The notes under the pieces: generated by a model
Databases searched by the model: none
Told to the model about the DNA's origin: nothing
The model's input: the letters and a program-made list of their open reading frames with translations, nothing else
Shown: piece by piece, positions 1 through 10,924 of the stretch
Layout: each line of letters starts with the position of its first letter
Numbering within the stretch: position 1 is the first letter of the stretch
NCBI RefSeq assembly: GCF_029212575.1
Contig: NZ_JARGPK010000044.1
Location: 1 to 56,318, forward strand
Origin: Antarcticimicrobium sp.
GTDB taxonomy: Bacteria > Pseudomonadota > Alphaproteobacteria > Rhodobacterales > Rhodobacteraceae
DNA: 56,318 nt
Direction of reading: 5' to 3'
Translations under genes and position numbers: made by a program

Positions 1-172
1 AACAGCGCAGAGACAAAATCAAACCGGATGCGCCCTATATTCCTCGGCGCGCCCGCCTCATCTGCCTCTAATTTTTCCGCCTCGCCGGGCATAAGGTCCG
101 CGCCGCAGCACCGCTGCCGTCCGTCCCCTCCGCCCCGTCTGGCGTCCCGTTGTGCGCCTCAGCGCCGCCGGT
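1..172 (-). other. Probable rRNA operon leader, partial
   Basis: This stretch lies downstream of a strong promoter-like sequence on the minus strand and runs off the left edge. Read on the minus strand it ends with TTTGATTTTGTCTCTGCGC, which resembles, from memory, the leader preceding 16S rRNA in Rhodobacteraceae. No convincing open frame is present. Contigs commonly break at rRNA operons because these are repeated. The identity is inferred from the promoter and this similarity; no mature rRNA sequence is inside the window. Confidence 0.45.
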
Positions 173-179
173 GAAGGGG

Positions 180-208
180 TGTCTAAAGTTTGACGCCAAA
201 ACCCGCAA
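180..208 (-). promoter_or_regulatory. Strong sigma-70-type promoter, probably of an rRNA operon
   Basis: On the minus strand there is a -35 element TTGCGG (203-208), a 17-base spacer and a -10 element TAGACA (180-185). An AT-rich stretch with runs of A and T (about 210-250) sits just upstream, as in UP elements of stable RNA promoters. Transcription would leave the window at its left edge. The elements are seen directly; the rRNA assignment is inference. Confidence 0.55.
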
Positions 209-467
209 CCCCTTTTTTCATAATTCGTCATCTTTTTTTCAAAGAAGAAGAAAGGCGCATGAAAACAGTGCGTTATGCGGGCATCTTCGGCACCTGCCGT
301 ACCCGGCCATGGGCGCCGGATATTCCCATCCATCGACTCGCGCAGGGCCTGGATACCATATGTCGTGTTACCTGGGTGGCGACCAACAAGACCGGCCTGA
401 AACCCCGCGCCATGACGCCTGGATCACGGCGTCGGTGCGGGGGATTCGCCCGACTCGGACCCCTTGA
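209..467. other. Gene-free spacer upstream of the rRNA-type promoter
   Basis: Between the rRNA-type promoter and the stop codon of msrQ. The first 50 bases are AT-rich (probable UP element). An ATG at 259 on the plus strand follows AAAGG, but the frame is arginine-rich, resembles no family and runs into msrQ on the other strand, so no gene is called. Nothing else is recognised here. Confidence 0.4.
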
Positions 468-1070
468 TCAGGCCGCCTGCAGCCAGCGGCGAACCGGAAG
501 GCGCAGCGCCAGAAGCCCCAGAACCGCGCAGAGGTAGAGCAGCGGCTCGAGCTGGAGCCCCTTGCGCAGCATCACGAAGTGTACCGCGCCCAACAGCACC
601 GCGGGGTAGACCAGCCGGTGCAACTGCCGCCACCGGCCCCCCAGCCTGCGCACCGACAGGTTGTTCGAGGTCAGCGCCAGGGGCAGCAACAAAAGCGCCG
701 CCGCCATGCCGACGGTGATGTAGGGCCGCTTGACGATGTCGGCCCAGATCTGCGCCGGGTTCCGCACGTCGAGCGCCAGCCAGACCAGCAGATGAAGACA
801 GAGGTAGTAAAAGGCCAGCACCCCGATGGCGCGACGGAACCGCATCAGGTTCAGGCCCAGACCCCGGCGCAGCGGGGTGATGGCGAGGCCGGCGATCAGA
901 AACTGCAGCGCCCATGCGCCCAGCCCGTGTTCCAGCGCCTTGATCGGCTCTACCCCCAGCCCACCGGTGGCGCCCTGGAAAACCATCAGGGGACCGGGAA
1001 GCGCGCCGGCAATATAGACCGCCCAGGTCGGAACCCGGCGCAGCCAGCCATTCAGCCGATCGACGCCCAT
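468..1070 (-). CDS. msrQ: MsrQ, heme-binding membrane subunit of the MsrPQ methionine sulfoxide reductase
   Basis: A 200-residue inner-membrane protein of the ferric-reductase-like/YedZ family. It passes electrons from the quinone pool through heme to periplasmic MsrP, which repairs oxidised methionine in envelope proteins. About six hydrophobic segments are visible. Histidines in FYYLCLHLLVW and in the later RQLHRLVYPAVLLGAVHF segment are the expected heme ligands. I chose the ATG at 1070, one base beyond the msrP stop, which starts with MGVDRLNGWLRR; a longer frame beginning inside msrP adds an unrelated tail. The tight spacing after msrP means co-transcription and probably coupled translation. 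Confidence 0.9.
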   Translation of the reverse strand: MGVDRLNGWLRRVPTWAVYIAGALPGPLMVFQGATGGLGVEPIKALEHGLGAWALQFLIAGLAITPLRRGLGLNLMRFRRAIGVLAFYYLCLHLLVWLALDVRNPAQIWADIVKRPYITVGMAAALLLLPLALTSNNLSVRRLGGRWRQLHRLVYPAVLLGAVHFVMLRKGLQLEPLLYLCAVLGLLALRLPVRRWLQAA

Positions 1071-1071
1071 G

Positions 1072-1983
1072 TCAGAAGTGCTTTGCAAGGTCCATGCCCG
1101 CGTAGAGGGGGGCGACCTCATCGGCATAACCGTTGAACATCAGGGTCGGCTGGCGGCGGGAGAACAGCCCGCTACCAATACGCCGCTCGCTCGCCTGGCT
1201 CCAGCGCGGATGATCCACCTCAGGGTTCACGTTGCTGTAAAACCCGTATTCGCGCGCGTTGGTCTGGTTCCAGGTGGCATAGGGCTCTTCGTCAGTGAGA
1301 GTGATCCGCACCACCGACTTGATCGACTTGAACCCGTATTTCCAGGGCACCACCAGGCGGATCGGCGCGCCGTTCTGGTTCGGCAGGGGTTTGCCGTAAA
1401 GGCCGGTGGCCATGATCGTCAGCGGGTGACGCGCCTCGTCCAGCCGCAGCCCTTCGCGATAGGGCCAGTCCAGCACCAGGTAGCGGGTGCCCGGCATCTC
1501 CTCGGGGCGGTAGAGCGTCTCGAAGGCAACAAAGCGCGCGCCGTCCTGCACCCCCACCATGTCCAGCAGGTCGGCCAGCTCGAACCCGGACCAGGGGACC
1601 ACCATCGACCAAGCCTCGACGCAGCGGAGGCGATAGAGGCGCTCCTCGAGCGTCATCTCGGCCAGGATCTCGGACAGGTCATAGGTGCCCGGCCGCTCGA
1701 CCATCCCGTCGATCCGGATCTGCCAGGGGGCGGTGGTCATCACGCCGGCATTGGCCGCCGGGTCCTCCTTGCCGGTTCCGAACTCGTAGTAATTGCAGTA
1801 ACCGGTGATCTCCTCCCAGGAATTGGGGGTGAGATCCGGGTCAGCGGTTGCCCGCGCCGTGCCGCCCAGCGCGGCCAGCCCTGCACCGGCGGCGGCGGCG
1901 GCGATCACCTGCCGGCGGTTGAGGAAGGCCCATTCCGGTGTGGTGTCGGCGCGGGTCAGGTCGTTTTTCCAGCGAAAGGCCAT
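1072..1983 (-). CDS. msrP: MsrP, periplasmic molybdopterin-dependent methionine sulfoxide reductase catalytic subunit
   Basis: A 303-residue YedY/MsrP family enzyme that reduces methionine sulfoxide in periplasmic proteins using a molybdopterin cofactor, with electrons from MsrQ. A twin-arginine signal is visible near residues 23-45 ([12 protein letters not shown]), so the folded protein is exported by Tat. The molybdenum-ligand cysteine sits in [15 protein letters not shown]. The length is typical. The start ATG at 1983 gives the usual basic N-terminus ahead of the RR motif. It lies 66 bases after the upstream oxidoreductase gene and 1 base before msrQ, so the three may form one transcript. 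Confidence 0.93.
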   Translation of the reverse strand: MAFRWKNDLTRADTTPEWAFLNRRQVIAAAAAGAGLAALGGTARATADPDLTPNSWEEITGYCNYYEFGTGKEDPAANAGVMTTAPWQIRIDGMVERPGTYDLSEILAEMTLEERLYRLRCVEAWSMVVPWSGFELADLLDMVGVQDGARFVAFETLYRPEEMPGTRYLVLDWPYREGLRLDEARHPLTIMATGLYGKPLPNQNGAPIRLVVPWKYGFKSIKSVVRITLTDEEPYATWNQTNAREYGFYSNVNPEVDHPRWSQASERRIGSGLFSRRQPTLMFNGYADEVAPLYAGMDLAKHF

Positions 1984-2049
1984 GCTCTCTCCATCGGTTC
2001 ACTGCCTTTGACCTAGCGCACAGGGGAACCTCTGCCAAAACACGCGCCC

Positions 2050-3543
2050 TCACGATTGGGAGACAGGATTGTAACTTGGCAGGATCTCGTTCAGCGGCAC
2101 GCTGTGGCCATCGGCCTGCACGATCCGCACATGGCGCCGGCGCATCAGCCGCGGCTCGGCCACGCCGACCGAATGGGCAATGGTCTCGACCTCGCCGATC
2201 AGGCCACGGGCATAGCGCGCCACGCGGGTATACTTGCGCTCGACCACCAGCCCCTTTTGCAGGTGCGGATCGTGAGTGGTGATCCCGGTCGGGCAGGTGT
2301 TCTTGTTGCATTTCAGCGCCTGGATACAGCCCAGCGCGAACATGAAGCCGCGCGCCGAGGTCACGAAATCGGCCCCCGCCGCCAGCGCCCAGGCGACATC
2401 GCCGGGATTGGTCAGCTTGCCGCTGGCGACCAGGCGCACCCGTTCCTTCAGCCCGTGTTCGTCGCGGATGTTGGCCACCACCGGAAGCGCCTCGCGCACC
2501 GACATGCCCACCAGGTCGATCAGCGGCATCGGCGCGGCGCCCGTCCCACCCTCACCGCCGTCGAGCGTGATGAAATCCGGGGCGCTGTCGGCACCACGCC
2601 GCACGATGGCATCGAAGAAGCCGCGGAACACCTCCTCCGAGCCGGCAACGGTCTTGATCCCGACCGGCTTGCCGGTGACTTCGCGCACATGTTCGATCAT
2701 GTCCAACAGCTCGTCAAAACTCTTTACCTCGGGGTGGCGGTTGGGCGAGAGACTGTCCTGGCCCATCGGAATATGGCGGATCTCGGCGATTTCCGGAGTG
2801 ATCTTGGCCGCCGGAAGGATGCCGCCCTTGCCCGGCTTGGCGCCCTGGGCCAGCTTGATCTCGAACATGCGCACGGAGTCATGCGCGGCCATGGCACGCA
2901 GCTTGTCGTCATCGAGCCTGCCCTCGGCATCGCGCAGCCCGTATTTCGCGGTGCCGATCTGGAACACTAGGTCGCAGCCCCCCTCAAGGTGCATCGGGCT
3001 CAGTGCCCCCTCGCCGGTGTTGAGCCAGATGTTGGCCTCTTTCGCACCCCGGCTCAGCGCCTCGACCGCGGGCTTGGAAATGGCCCCGTAGGACATGCCG
3101 GAGATGTTGAAGAACGACGGCGCCAGGTAGGGCGTGCGCGCCGTCGGACCGATCAGCATCGGCTCGGTCTTGGCGTATTGGTCGTTGAGCGGCGGAAACG
3201 GCGCGTTGACGAAGATCGCCGTACCCGGAACGCTCAGGTTGCGGGTGGAGCCGAAGGCGACCGTGTTGCTCTCGCCGGTCGAGGCCCGCGTGACCCAGTC
3301 GCGCTGCGCCCGGTTGAACGGCAGTTCCTCGCGGTCCATGGCAAAGAAATATTGGCGGAAGAATTCGCCCAACTCGCTGAAAAGGTAGCGGAAACGGCCG
3401 ATGACAGGGTAGTTGCGCCGGATCGCGTCGCCGGTCTGTCTCCGGTCGATCACGAAGAGCACCGCCAGCACCAATGTCAGCAGGCCCAGCATACCGATGA
3501 AGAGCCCCGCCAGAAGCTCGACAGCGTTCACTGCGATATTCAT
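2050..3543 (-). CDS. FMN-binding glutamate-synthase-family oxidoreductase, membrane-anchored
   Basis: A 497-residue protein with an N-terminal hydrophobic anchor (residues about 8-32) followed by a glutamate synthase alpha-type TIM barrel. Visible landmarks are TLDGGEGGTGAAPMPL (FMN/phosphate-binding region) and the cysteines in ALKCNKNTCPTGITTHDP, which in glutamate synthases ligate an iron-sulfur cluster. There is no amidotransferase domain, so it is not a full GltB; stand-alone members of this family are common in proteobacteria and their substrate is mostly not established. It is divergent from the DUF302 gene and upstream of msrPQ on the same strand. The family call is firm, the reaction is not known. 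Confidence 0.85.
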   Translation of the reverse strand: MNIAVNAVELLAGLFIGMLGLLTLVLAVLFVIDRRQTGDAIRRNYPVIGRFRYLFSELGEFFRQYFFAMDREELPFNRAQRDWVTRASTGESNTVAFGSTRNLSVPGTAIFVNAPFPPLNDQYAKTEPMLIGPTARTPYLAPSFFNISGMSYGAISKPAVEALSRGAKEANIWLNTGEGALSPMHLEGGCDLVFQIGTAKYGLRDAEGRLDDDKLRAMAAHDSVRMFEIKLAQGAKPGKGGILPAAKITPEIAEIRHIPMGQDSLSPNRHPEVKSFDELLDMIEHVREVTGKPVGIKTVAGSEEVFRGFFDAIVRRGADSAPDFITLDGGEGGTGAAPMPLIDLVGMSVREALPVVANIRDEHGLKERVRLVASGKLTNPGDVAWALAAGADFVTSARGFMFALGCIQALKCNKNTCPTGITTHDPHLQKGLVVERKYTRVARYARGLIGEVETIAHSVGVAEPRLMRRRHVRIVQADGHSVPLNEILPSYNPVSQS

Positions 3544-3566
3544 TCACAAACTCCGATATGTTTGAC

Positions 3567-3598
3567 TTTGCGCAAAGCACGCCAAGGCGTTAGCCTTG
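3567..3598. promoter_or_regulatory. Two palindromes in a divergent intergenic region
   Basis: The 112-base gap between the oxidoreductase (minus) and DUF302 gene (plus) holds a perfect 10-bp palindrome TTTGCGCAAA (3567-3576) and a 6-4-6 inverted repeat CAAGGC-GTTA-GCCTTG (3583-3598). TTGACA (3596-3601) overlaps the second one and could be a -35 element for the plus-strand gene. Operator function is inferred from position only. Confidence 0.4.
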
Positions 3599-3655
3599 AC
3601 AGTGAGGGCGATTGGCGGGGCTGGCAAGTCACGCGTTCGGGAATGGGAGAGAGTT

Positions 3656-4096
3656 ATGAGAACCTTTTTGATGGTCGCGGCGATGGTGCTGGCGGCGCAG
3701 GGGGCCGCGGCGCAGGAGATGGTGCGTTACACCACCGACCAGAGTTTCGACGACGTCGCCTTCGGGATCGAGAACGCGATCCTCGACGCCGGGCTTGTGG
3801 TCGATCACGTCAGCCATGTCGGCACCATGCTGGAGCGCACGCGGGAGGACGTTGGATCTGACAAGGTCTTGTTTTCGCAGGCAGATGTCTATTCCTTCTG
3901 CTCGGCCAAAGTGTCGCGCAGCGTGATGGAGGCCGACCCGCTGAACATCGTCTACTGCCCCTATGACATCTTCGTGGCGGAGCTGGCGGACAAGCCCGGC
4001 GAGGTGATCGTGGGCTATCGCCAGTTCCCCGAGGGCGCGATGCAGGAGGTCCAGGCGATGCTGGACGGGATCGCCAGGGCAGCCTTGGGCGAATAA
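3656..4096 (+). CDS. DUF302 family periplasmic protein
   Basis: A 146-residue protein with a clear Sec signal peptide (MRTFLMVAAMVLAAQGAAAQ) and a body typical of DUF302, ending with the region LNIVYCPYDIFVAEL and VIVGYRQFPEGAMQ. DUF302 proteins have no well established function; some are linked to stress. Two cysteines are present (FCSAK and YCPYD). The start ATG at 3656 follows GGGAGAG and opens the signal peptide. A strong hairpin terminator follows within 30 bases, so the gene is probably transcribed alone. Confidence 0.8.
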   Translation: MRTFLMVAAMVLAAQGAAAQEMVRYTTDQSFDDVAFGIENAILDAGLVVDHVSHVGTMLERTREDVGSDKVLFSQADVYSFCSAKVSRSVMEADPLNIVYCPYDIFVAELADKPGEVIVGYRQFPEGAMQEVQAMLDGIARAALGE

Positions 4097-4122
4097 CGCA
4101 CGGCGCGTTAACGGACCGGATG

Positions 4123-4154
4123 AGGGGCGGGCCGGTGGCGGCTCGCCCCTTTTT
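4123..4154 (+). terminator. Rho-independent terminator after the DUF302 gene
   Basis: Stem AGGGGCG (4123-4129) pairs with CGCCCCT (4144-4150) and is followed by a run of T. Confidence 0.75.
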
Positions 4155-4601
4155 CATGGTGCGTTTCGGGGAGTTTCGGGCCGGTTCTGTACGTTCCACC
4201 CATGCGGGCGATCGTCCGTTTTCCGTAGAACGGGGAGTTTCGGACCGATTCTGTACGATCGGCCAGCTGGGGAAACGCCAGCCGAGTCGAAGTGTCAATA
4301 GCTCCGACTTTTTCGACAACACGAACATCACCGGCCATATCCCTCCGACGTGGCCCGCCCCCTACGCCGCACGCGAGGCGGCGCCCAAGAATCCGGCAGC
4401 ACGGGAAACCGCATCGCCCCCGCGCCAATTGAAATCTTGGCTTCTGCGGCCTGCCTGTCTATGAGCATGCGCAGCGAACAAGGAGTCAGGTGAAACCCCT
4501 GGCTGGCTCTTCCGGCCGCCGATCCGCCGGACCAACCAAGACAGAATACATCGACAAAGACCGCGAGCATCGGCTTGCGGCCTGAGGAAAAAGACCTGCT
4601 C
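4155..4601. other. Long intergenic region with a spaced direct repeat
   Basis: About 450 bases without a recognisable gene. Its left third contains two copies of a 27-base word (see the repeat at 4167). The rest has no convincing frame; short frames on both strands are low-complexity and match no family known to me. The promoter of the SulP/Usp pair must lie in the right part, but no clear -35/-10 pair is evident. Confidence 0.5.
4167..4257 (+). repeat. Two copies of a 27-base direct repeat, 64-base period
   Basis: Copy 1 (4167-4193) and copy 2 (4231-4257) both read CGGGGAGTTTCGG then RCCGRTTCTGTACG-type sequence, with 25 of 27 positions identical. Between them is a short hairpin, CCGTT(8 nt)AACGG. 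Possible roles are protein binding sites or remnants of a dispersed intergenic element. Confidence 0.7.
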
Positions 4602-6092
4602 ATGATCTCCCTTACCCGATACCGACAGCAGTGGACGCATAACGTCCGCGGCGACCTCCTCTCCGGCCTGGTTGTGGCGCTTGCGCTGATCCCCGAGGCC
4701 ATCGCCTTTTCCATTATTGCCGGGGTCGATCCCAAAGTGGGGCTTTATGCCTCGTTCTCGATCGCGGTCATTACCGCGATCACCGGCGGCCGCCCGGGCA
4801 TGATCTCGGCCGCGACGGCGGCCACGGCTGTGCTGATGGTCACGCTGGTGCGCGACCACGGCCTAGAATACCTGCTGGCGGCGACCGTTCTTGCCGGGCT
4901 GCTCCAGATCGGCGCCGGGTTACTGAAACTCGGATATGTTATGCGCTTCGTGTCGAAATCGGTGATGACCGGGTTCGTCAACGCGCTTGCCATCCTCATC
5001 TTCATGGCGCAACTGCCCGAGCTTGACCCGTCGAAAGTGCCCATGCTGACCTATGCGCTGGTCGCGGCCGGTCTGGCGATCATCTATCTTTTCCCGCGGA
5101 TCACGCGGGCGATCCCCTCGCCGCTGGTCACCATCGTCGTGCTGACCGTACTGACCGTGATCATGGGATGGGACGTGCGCACGGTGGGCGACATGGGCGC
5201 GCTGCCCGACACGCTGCCGGTGTTCCTGATCCCGGACATTCCGCTGACATTCGAGACGCTGTCGATCATCTTTCCCTATTCGCTTGCCGTCGCGGTCGTC
5301 GGCCTGCTGGAAAGCCTGATGACGCAGCAAATCGTGGACGACCTGACTGATACCGGGTCGGACCGCAACCAGGAGTGCATCGGCCAGGGCATCGCCAATA
5401 CCGCCACCGGGTTCATCGGCGGCATGGCGGGCTGCGCGATGATCGGCCAATCCATGATCAACGTGAAATCCGGCGGTCGCGGGCGGCTGTCGACCTTTGC
5501 CGCCGGTGTCTTTCTGCTGATCATGGTGGTCGCGCTGGGGGACATCGTGGCGATCATCCCGATGGCCGCGCTGGTGGCGATCATGATCATGGTCTCGATC
5601 GGGACCTTTTCCTGGTCCTCGATCCGCAGCTTGCGCGAACATCCGACCTCCTCGTCCATCGTGATGCTGGCGACGGTGTTCTTCGTGGTCTACACCCACA
5701 ACCTGGCCATCGGGGTTCTTGTCGGCGTGCTGCTTTCCGGGATTTTCTTTGCCTGGAAGATCGCCCAGCTGTTCCGCGTGACCAGCGAGATCACCGCGGA
5801 CGGCACCCACCGCACCTATCACGTGCTGGGGCAGCTTTTCTTTGCCTCGTCCGAGGATTTCATGCGGGCCTTTGATTTCAAGGAAGCGCCCGAGAAGGTC
5901 ACCATCGACCTGAGCCGCGCGCATATCTGGGACATATCCTCGGTTGCGGCGGTGGACATGGCCGTGCTCAAGTTCCGCCGGGAGGGTGCCGAGGTTGACC
6001 TGATCGGGATGAACGAGGCCTCCGAGACCATCATCGACAAGCTTGCCATTCATGACAGGCCGGGCGCGATGGATCAGTTGATGGGCCATTGA
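4602..6092 (+). CDS. SulP/SLC26-family anion transporter with C-terminal STAS domain
   Basis: A 496-residue inner-membrane transporter. Residues about 20-390 hold the multi-span SulP core, with the characteristic early segment [20 protein letters not shown] and the later [19 protein letters not shown]. Residues about 395-496 form a STAS domain ([21 protein letters not shown]). The family exchanges or imports sulfate, bicarbonate, chloride or dicarboxylates; the sequence alone does not fix the substrate. The ATG at 4602 is chosen over an upstream TTG at 4575 because it opens the conserved N-terminus and has GAGGA upstream. The universal stress gene follows after 14 bases, so they form one unit. 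Confidence 0.88.
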   Translation: MISLTRYRQQWTHNVRGDLLSGLVVALALIPEAIAFSIIAGVDPKVGLYASFSIAVITAITGGRPGMISAATAATAVLMVTLVRDHGLEYLLAATVLAGLLQIGAGLLKLGYVMRFVSKSVMTGFVNALAILIFMAQLPELDPSKVPMLTYALVAAGLAIIYLFPRITRAIPSPLVTIVVLTVLTVIMGWDVRTVGDMGALPDTLPVFLIPDIPLTFETLSIIFPYSLAVAVVGLLESLMTQQIVDDLTDTGSDRNQECIGQGIANTATGFIGGMAGCAMIGQSMINVKSGGRGRLSTFAAGVFLLIMVVALGDIVAIIPMAALVAIMIMVSIGTFSWSSIRSLREHPTSSSIVMLATVFFVVYTHNLAIGVLVGVLLSGIFFAWKIAQLFRVTSEITADGTHRTYHVLGQLFFASSEDFMRAFDFKEAPEKVTIDLSRAHIWDISSVAAVDMAVLKFRREGAEVDLIGMNEASETIIDKLAIHDRPGAMDQLMGH

Positions 6093-6106
6093 GGGAGGAC
6101 AGGACA

Positions 6107-6964
6107 ATGACAACCAACACGCTCATCGCATTGGTCGACGGCTCGGCCTATTCCGAAAGCGTCTGCCACCACGCGGCCTGGATCGCCGGCAGAAACGGCT
6201 GGAAGGTGAAGGTCTATCACGTCATGGGGCGCCGCCAGGGGACCGAGAAGCAGGATCTTTCCGGGGCGATCCGGCTGGGGGCGCGCACGCGGCTTCTTGA
6301 ACAGCTGTCGGAACTGGATGCCGAGCGCGCCAGGCTTTCGCATGAACATGGCCGCGCCATCCTTGAGGATGCGAAGGCGATCATCCAGACGGACGGCGAG
6401 ATCGAGGTCGAGACCCGGCTGCGCCAGGGCGACCTTGTCGAGACGGTGACCGCCAAGGAAGAGACCGGCGACATGATCGTGATCGGCAAGCGGGGCGAGG
6501 CCGCGGGCATCGCCATGGAGCACCTTGGGTCGAACCTGGAGCGCATCGTCCGGGCAAGCCACCGGCCGGTTTTCATCGCCAACCGCGCCTTCAAGCCGGT
6601 GGAAAAGGTTCTGGTCGCCTTTGACGGCGGCGCCTCGGCGCTGAAGGCGGTCGATTACATCGCCCGCAGCCCGCTGTTCGCCGGGTTGAAGATTTCGCTG
6701 GTGTTTGCCGGGCGCGACACGCCGGAGATCCGCAGATCGCTGGAGGGGGCCGCCGCGACGCTGAAGGCGGGCGGTTTTGCGCCGGAGACCATCCTGCGCG
6801 CGGGAGAGCCGGAGAAGGTGCTGGCCCAAATCACCGGCGCGGCCGAGCACGAGTTGCTGGTCATGGGCGCCTATGGCCATTCCCGCGTGCGCTCGCTCAT
6901 CATCGGGTCGACGACGACCGAGATGATTCGATCCTGCCGGGTGCCGGTTCTGATCATGCGGTGA
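6107..6964 (+). CDS. Universal stress protein with two Usp domains
   Basis: A 285-residue cytosolic protein made of two tandem Usp folds: residues about 3-150 and 160-285. The second ends with the ATP-type loop LVMGAYGHSRVRSLIIGSTTTEMI, matching the G-2x-G-9x-G-S/T signature; the first ends IVIGKRGEAAG...GSNLERI, a similar but less typical form. GAGGGAGGAC precedes the ATG at 6107. Directly downstream of the SulP transporter, so it may sense energy state or regulate that transporter; such pairs are common in proteobacteria, but the interaction is inference. Confidence 0.9.
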   Translation: MTTNTLIALVDGSAYSESVCHHAAWIAGRNGWKVKVYHVMGRRQGTEKQDLSGAIRLGARTRLLEQLSELDAERARLSHEHGRAILEDAKAIIQTDGEIEVETRLRQGDLVETVTAKEETGDMIVIGKRGEAAGIAMEHLGSNLERIVRASHRPVFIANRAFKPVEKVLVAFDGGASALKAVDYIARSPLFAGLKISLVFAGRDTPEIRRSLEGAAATLKAGGFAPETILRAGEPEKVLAQITGAAEHELLVMGAYGHSRVRSLIIGSTTTEMIRSCRVPVLIMR

Positions 6965-6996
6965 CCGGCTGACGGCCCCCTGCCGCCGGAGACGGA

Positions 6997-7030
6997 AAAG
7001 GCCCGCCATCGCTGGCGGGCCTTTGGTTTT
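6997..7030. terminator. Bidirectional terminator between usp and clpB
   Basis: Stem AAGGCCCGCCA (6998-7008) pairs with TGGCGGGCCTT (7013-7023) with a four-base loop. A T-rich tail follows on the plus strand and TTTT on the minus strand, so it can stop both convergent genes. Confidence 0.8.
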
Positions 7031-7044
7031 TCAGGCCTGCGGGA

Positions 7045-9663
<2,619 letters not shown>

Positions 9664-9737
9664 TCGTCTCTCCTTTTTCAAGCGCCCCTGGTTTTCGGTG
9701 CCCGCCTTGCGGCACACCGGGTATCGGGCCTCACATT

Positions 9738-9768
9738 TCAATTTGGGAAACCGGCTGGGCAGTTCAAG
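9738..9768 (-). promoter_or_regulatory. Heat-shock (RpoH, sigma-32) type promoter of clpB
   Basis: On the minus strand CTTG (9765-9768), 17 bases, then CCCAAATTGA (9738-9747). This fits the alphaproteobacterial RpoH pattern CTTG-N17-CYTATNTNNG at most positions and lies about 75 bases before the clpB start codon, the expected distance. clpB is a classical heat-shock gene. Confidence 0.65.
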
Positions 9769-9886
9769 ACCGCGTGACCGGGTTTTCGGTGCAGATTTCG
9801 CGACGGGCGAGTCGCGGAAATGCCCGTGCGCTGCCTTATTCCTGCTCCGATTGCCGGGCAATCCTGCCGCAAAACAGGAGGCAGAT

Positions 9887-10153
9887 ATGCAGATCACGGA
9901 TTACGAGATTTCCCAAGAGACCTTTTTCCCGGACCAGACCCAGCACACGGCGCGAGTTTCCCTGACCATGGCCGACCGGTTCGTCACCCTGTTCTGCGCG
10001 GTGAACCTTGAGGGCATCGATACGCCCGGAGCACGGCTGGAGGCGTTTCTGCGCGAGGCGCTGCGCCAGATGCGCCGGATGCCGGAGTTCCGCTCCGGCG
10101 GCAAGACGCTGGAATTGTCCGCCAACCTGTCGCCGGCCCCCGCGCTGGCCTGA
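9887..10153 (+). CDS. Small conserved-looking protein of unknown function
   Basis: An 88-residue soluble protein beginning MQITDYEISQETFF. AGGAGG lies 6 bases before the ATG at 9887, a strong ribosome binding site, and codon use matches the genome. It has no signal peptide, no membrane segment and no motif I recognise; the centre is mildly hydrophobic (ADRFVTLFCAVNL) and the second half is helical and basic. It is divergent from clpB and 70 bases before pyrF, whose own promoter lies between them. Probably a real gene; function unknown. Confidence 0.7.
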   Translation: MQITDYEISQETFFPDQTQHTARVSLTMADRFVTLFCAVNLEGIDTPGARLEAFLREALRQMRRMPEFRSGGKTLELSANLSPAPALA

Positions 10154-10164
10154 GCCGGGTTCCC

Positions 10165-10193
10165 TTGCGCGGACCTGCGGCGCGGCCTAGAGA
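10165..10193 (+). promoter_or_regulatory. Sigma-70-type promoter of pyrF
   Basis: TTGCGC (10165-10170), a 17-base spacer and TAGAGA (10188-10193), 30 bases before the pyrF ATG. The hexamers are near consensus for this GC-rich genome. Confidence 0.5.
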
Positions 10194-10223
10194 GAAGCCG
10201 CCCGCAGCCCCGAGGAGACCCCG

Positions 10224-10919
10224 ATGCCCGATGACCGCCTGATCGTTGCCCTGGATGTGCCGAATGCGATTGAGGCGCTGGCGCTGACCACGAAACTTGG
10301 CGATGCCGTCGGCTTCTACAAGATCGGCCTCGGAATGCTCACCGGCGGCGGTCTGGGCCTGGCCAACGAGCTGACCGCCGAGCATGGCAAGCGCATCTTT
10401 CTCGACATGAAGCTTTTCGACATCGGCGCCACGGTGGAGGCGGCGGTGCGCGGCCTGTCGCGGTTCGATCTGGAATTCCTGACCGTGCACGGCGACCCGC
10501 ATGTGGTGCGGGCGGCCAAGCAAGGTGCTGCGGGAAGCGACCTGAAGATCCTTGCGGTGACGATCCTGACCTCGCTCGACCGTGGCGATCTGGACGACGG
10601 GCTGATGAAGCCGGGCGATGTCGCCGACCTGGTGCTGGAACGCGCCGCGCGTGCGCTGGAGGCCGGGGCCGACGGGGTGATCGCCAGCCCGCAGGAGGCG
10701 GCCGCGATCCGGGCCTTGCCAGAGGCGGCGGGGCGGCTGATCGTGACGCCGGGGGTGCGCCCGGCCGGCGCCGCGCTGGGCGATCAGAAGCGGGTGGCAA
10801 CCCCCGCCGGCGCGATCCGCTCCGGCGCCGATCACATCGTGGTCGGGCGACCGATCTGGCAGGCGGCGGACCCGCGCGGCGCGGCGCAGGCGATCCTGGA
10901 CGAGCTGGCCGGGGCCTGA
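10224..10919 (+). CDS. pyrF: PyrF, orotidine 5'-phosphate decarboxylase
   Basis: A 231-residue cytosolic enzyme for the last step of UMP synthesis, decarboxylating OMP to UMP. The N-terminal LIVALDVPN and the catalytic D-K-D element FLDMKLFDIGATV (residues about 52-65) are intact, as are the phosphate-binding regions VTPGVRP and ADHIVVGRPI near the C-terminus. The length is typical of the bacterial short form. GAGGAGA precedes the ATG. A long structured 3' region follows up to a strong terminator at 11090-11118. Confidence 0.96.
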   Translation: MPDDRLIVALDVPNAIEALALTTKLGDAVGFYKIGLGMLTGGGLGLANELTAEHGKRIFLDMKLFDIGATVEAAVRGLSRFDLEFLTVHGDPHVVRAAKQGAAGSDLKILAVTILTSLDRGDLDDGLMKPGDVADLVLERAARALEAGADGVIASPQEAAAIRALPEAAGRLIVTPGVRPAGAALGDQKRVATPAGAIRSGADHIVVGRPIWQAADPRGAAQAILDELAGA

Positions 10920-10924
10920 TTCGC

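Noticed and set aside
259-537. Plus-strand frame starting MKTVRYAGIFG with a weak ribosome site
   Set aside because: Arginine-rich, no family resemblance, and it runs into msrQ on the opposite strand.
2050-3543. Full glutamate synthase large subunit (GltB)
   Set aside because: Only the FMN-barrel part is present, with a membrane anchor and no amidotransferase domain.
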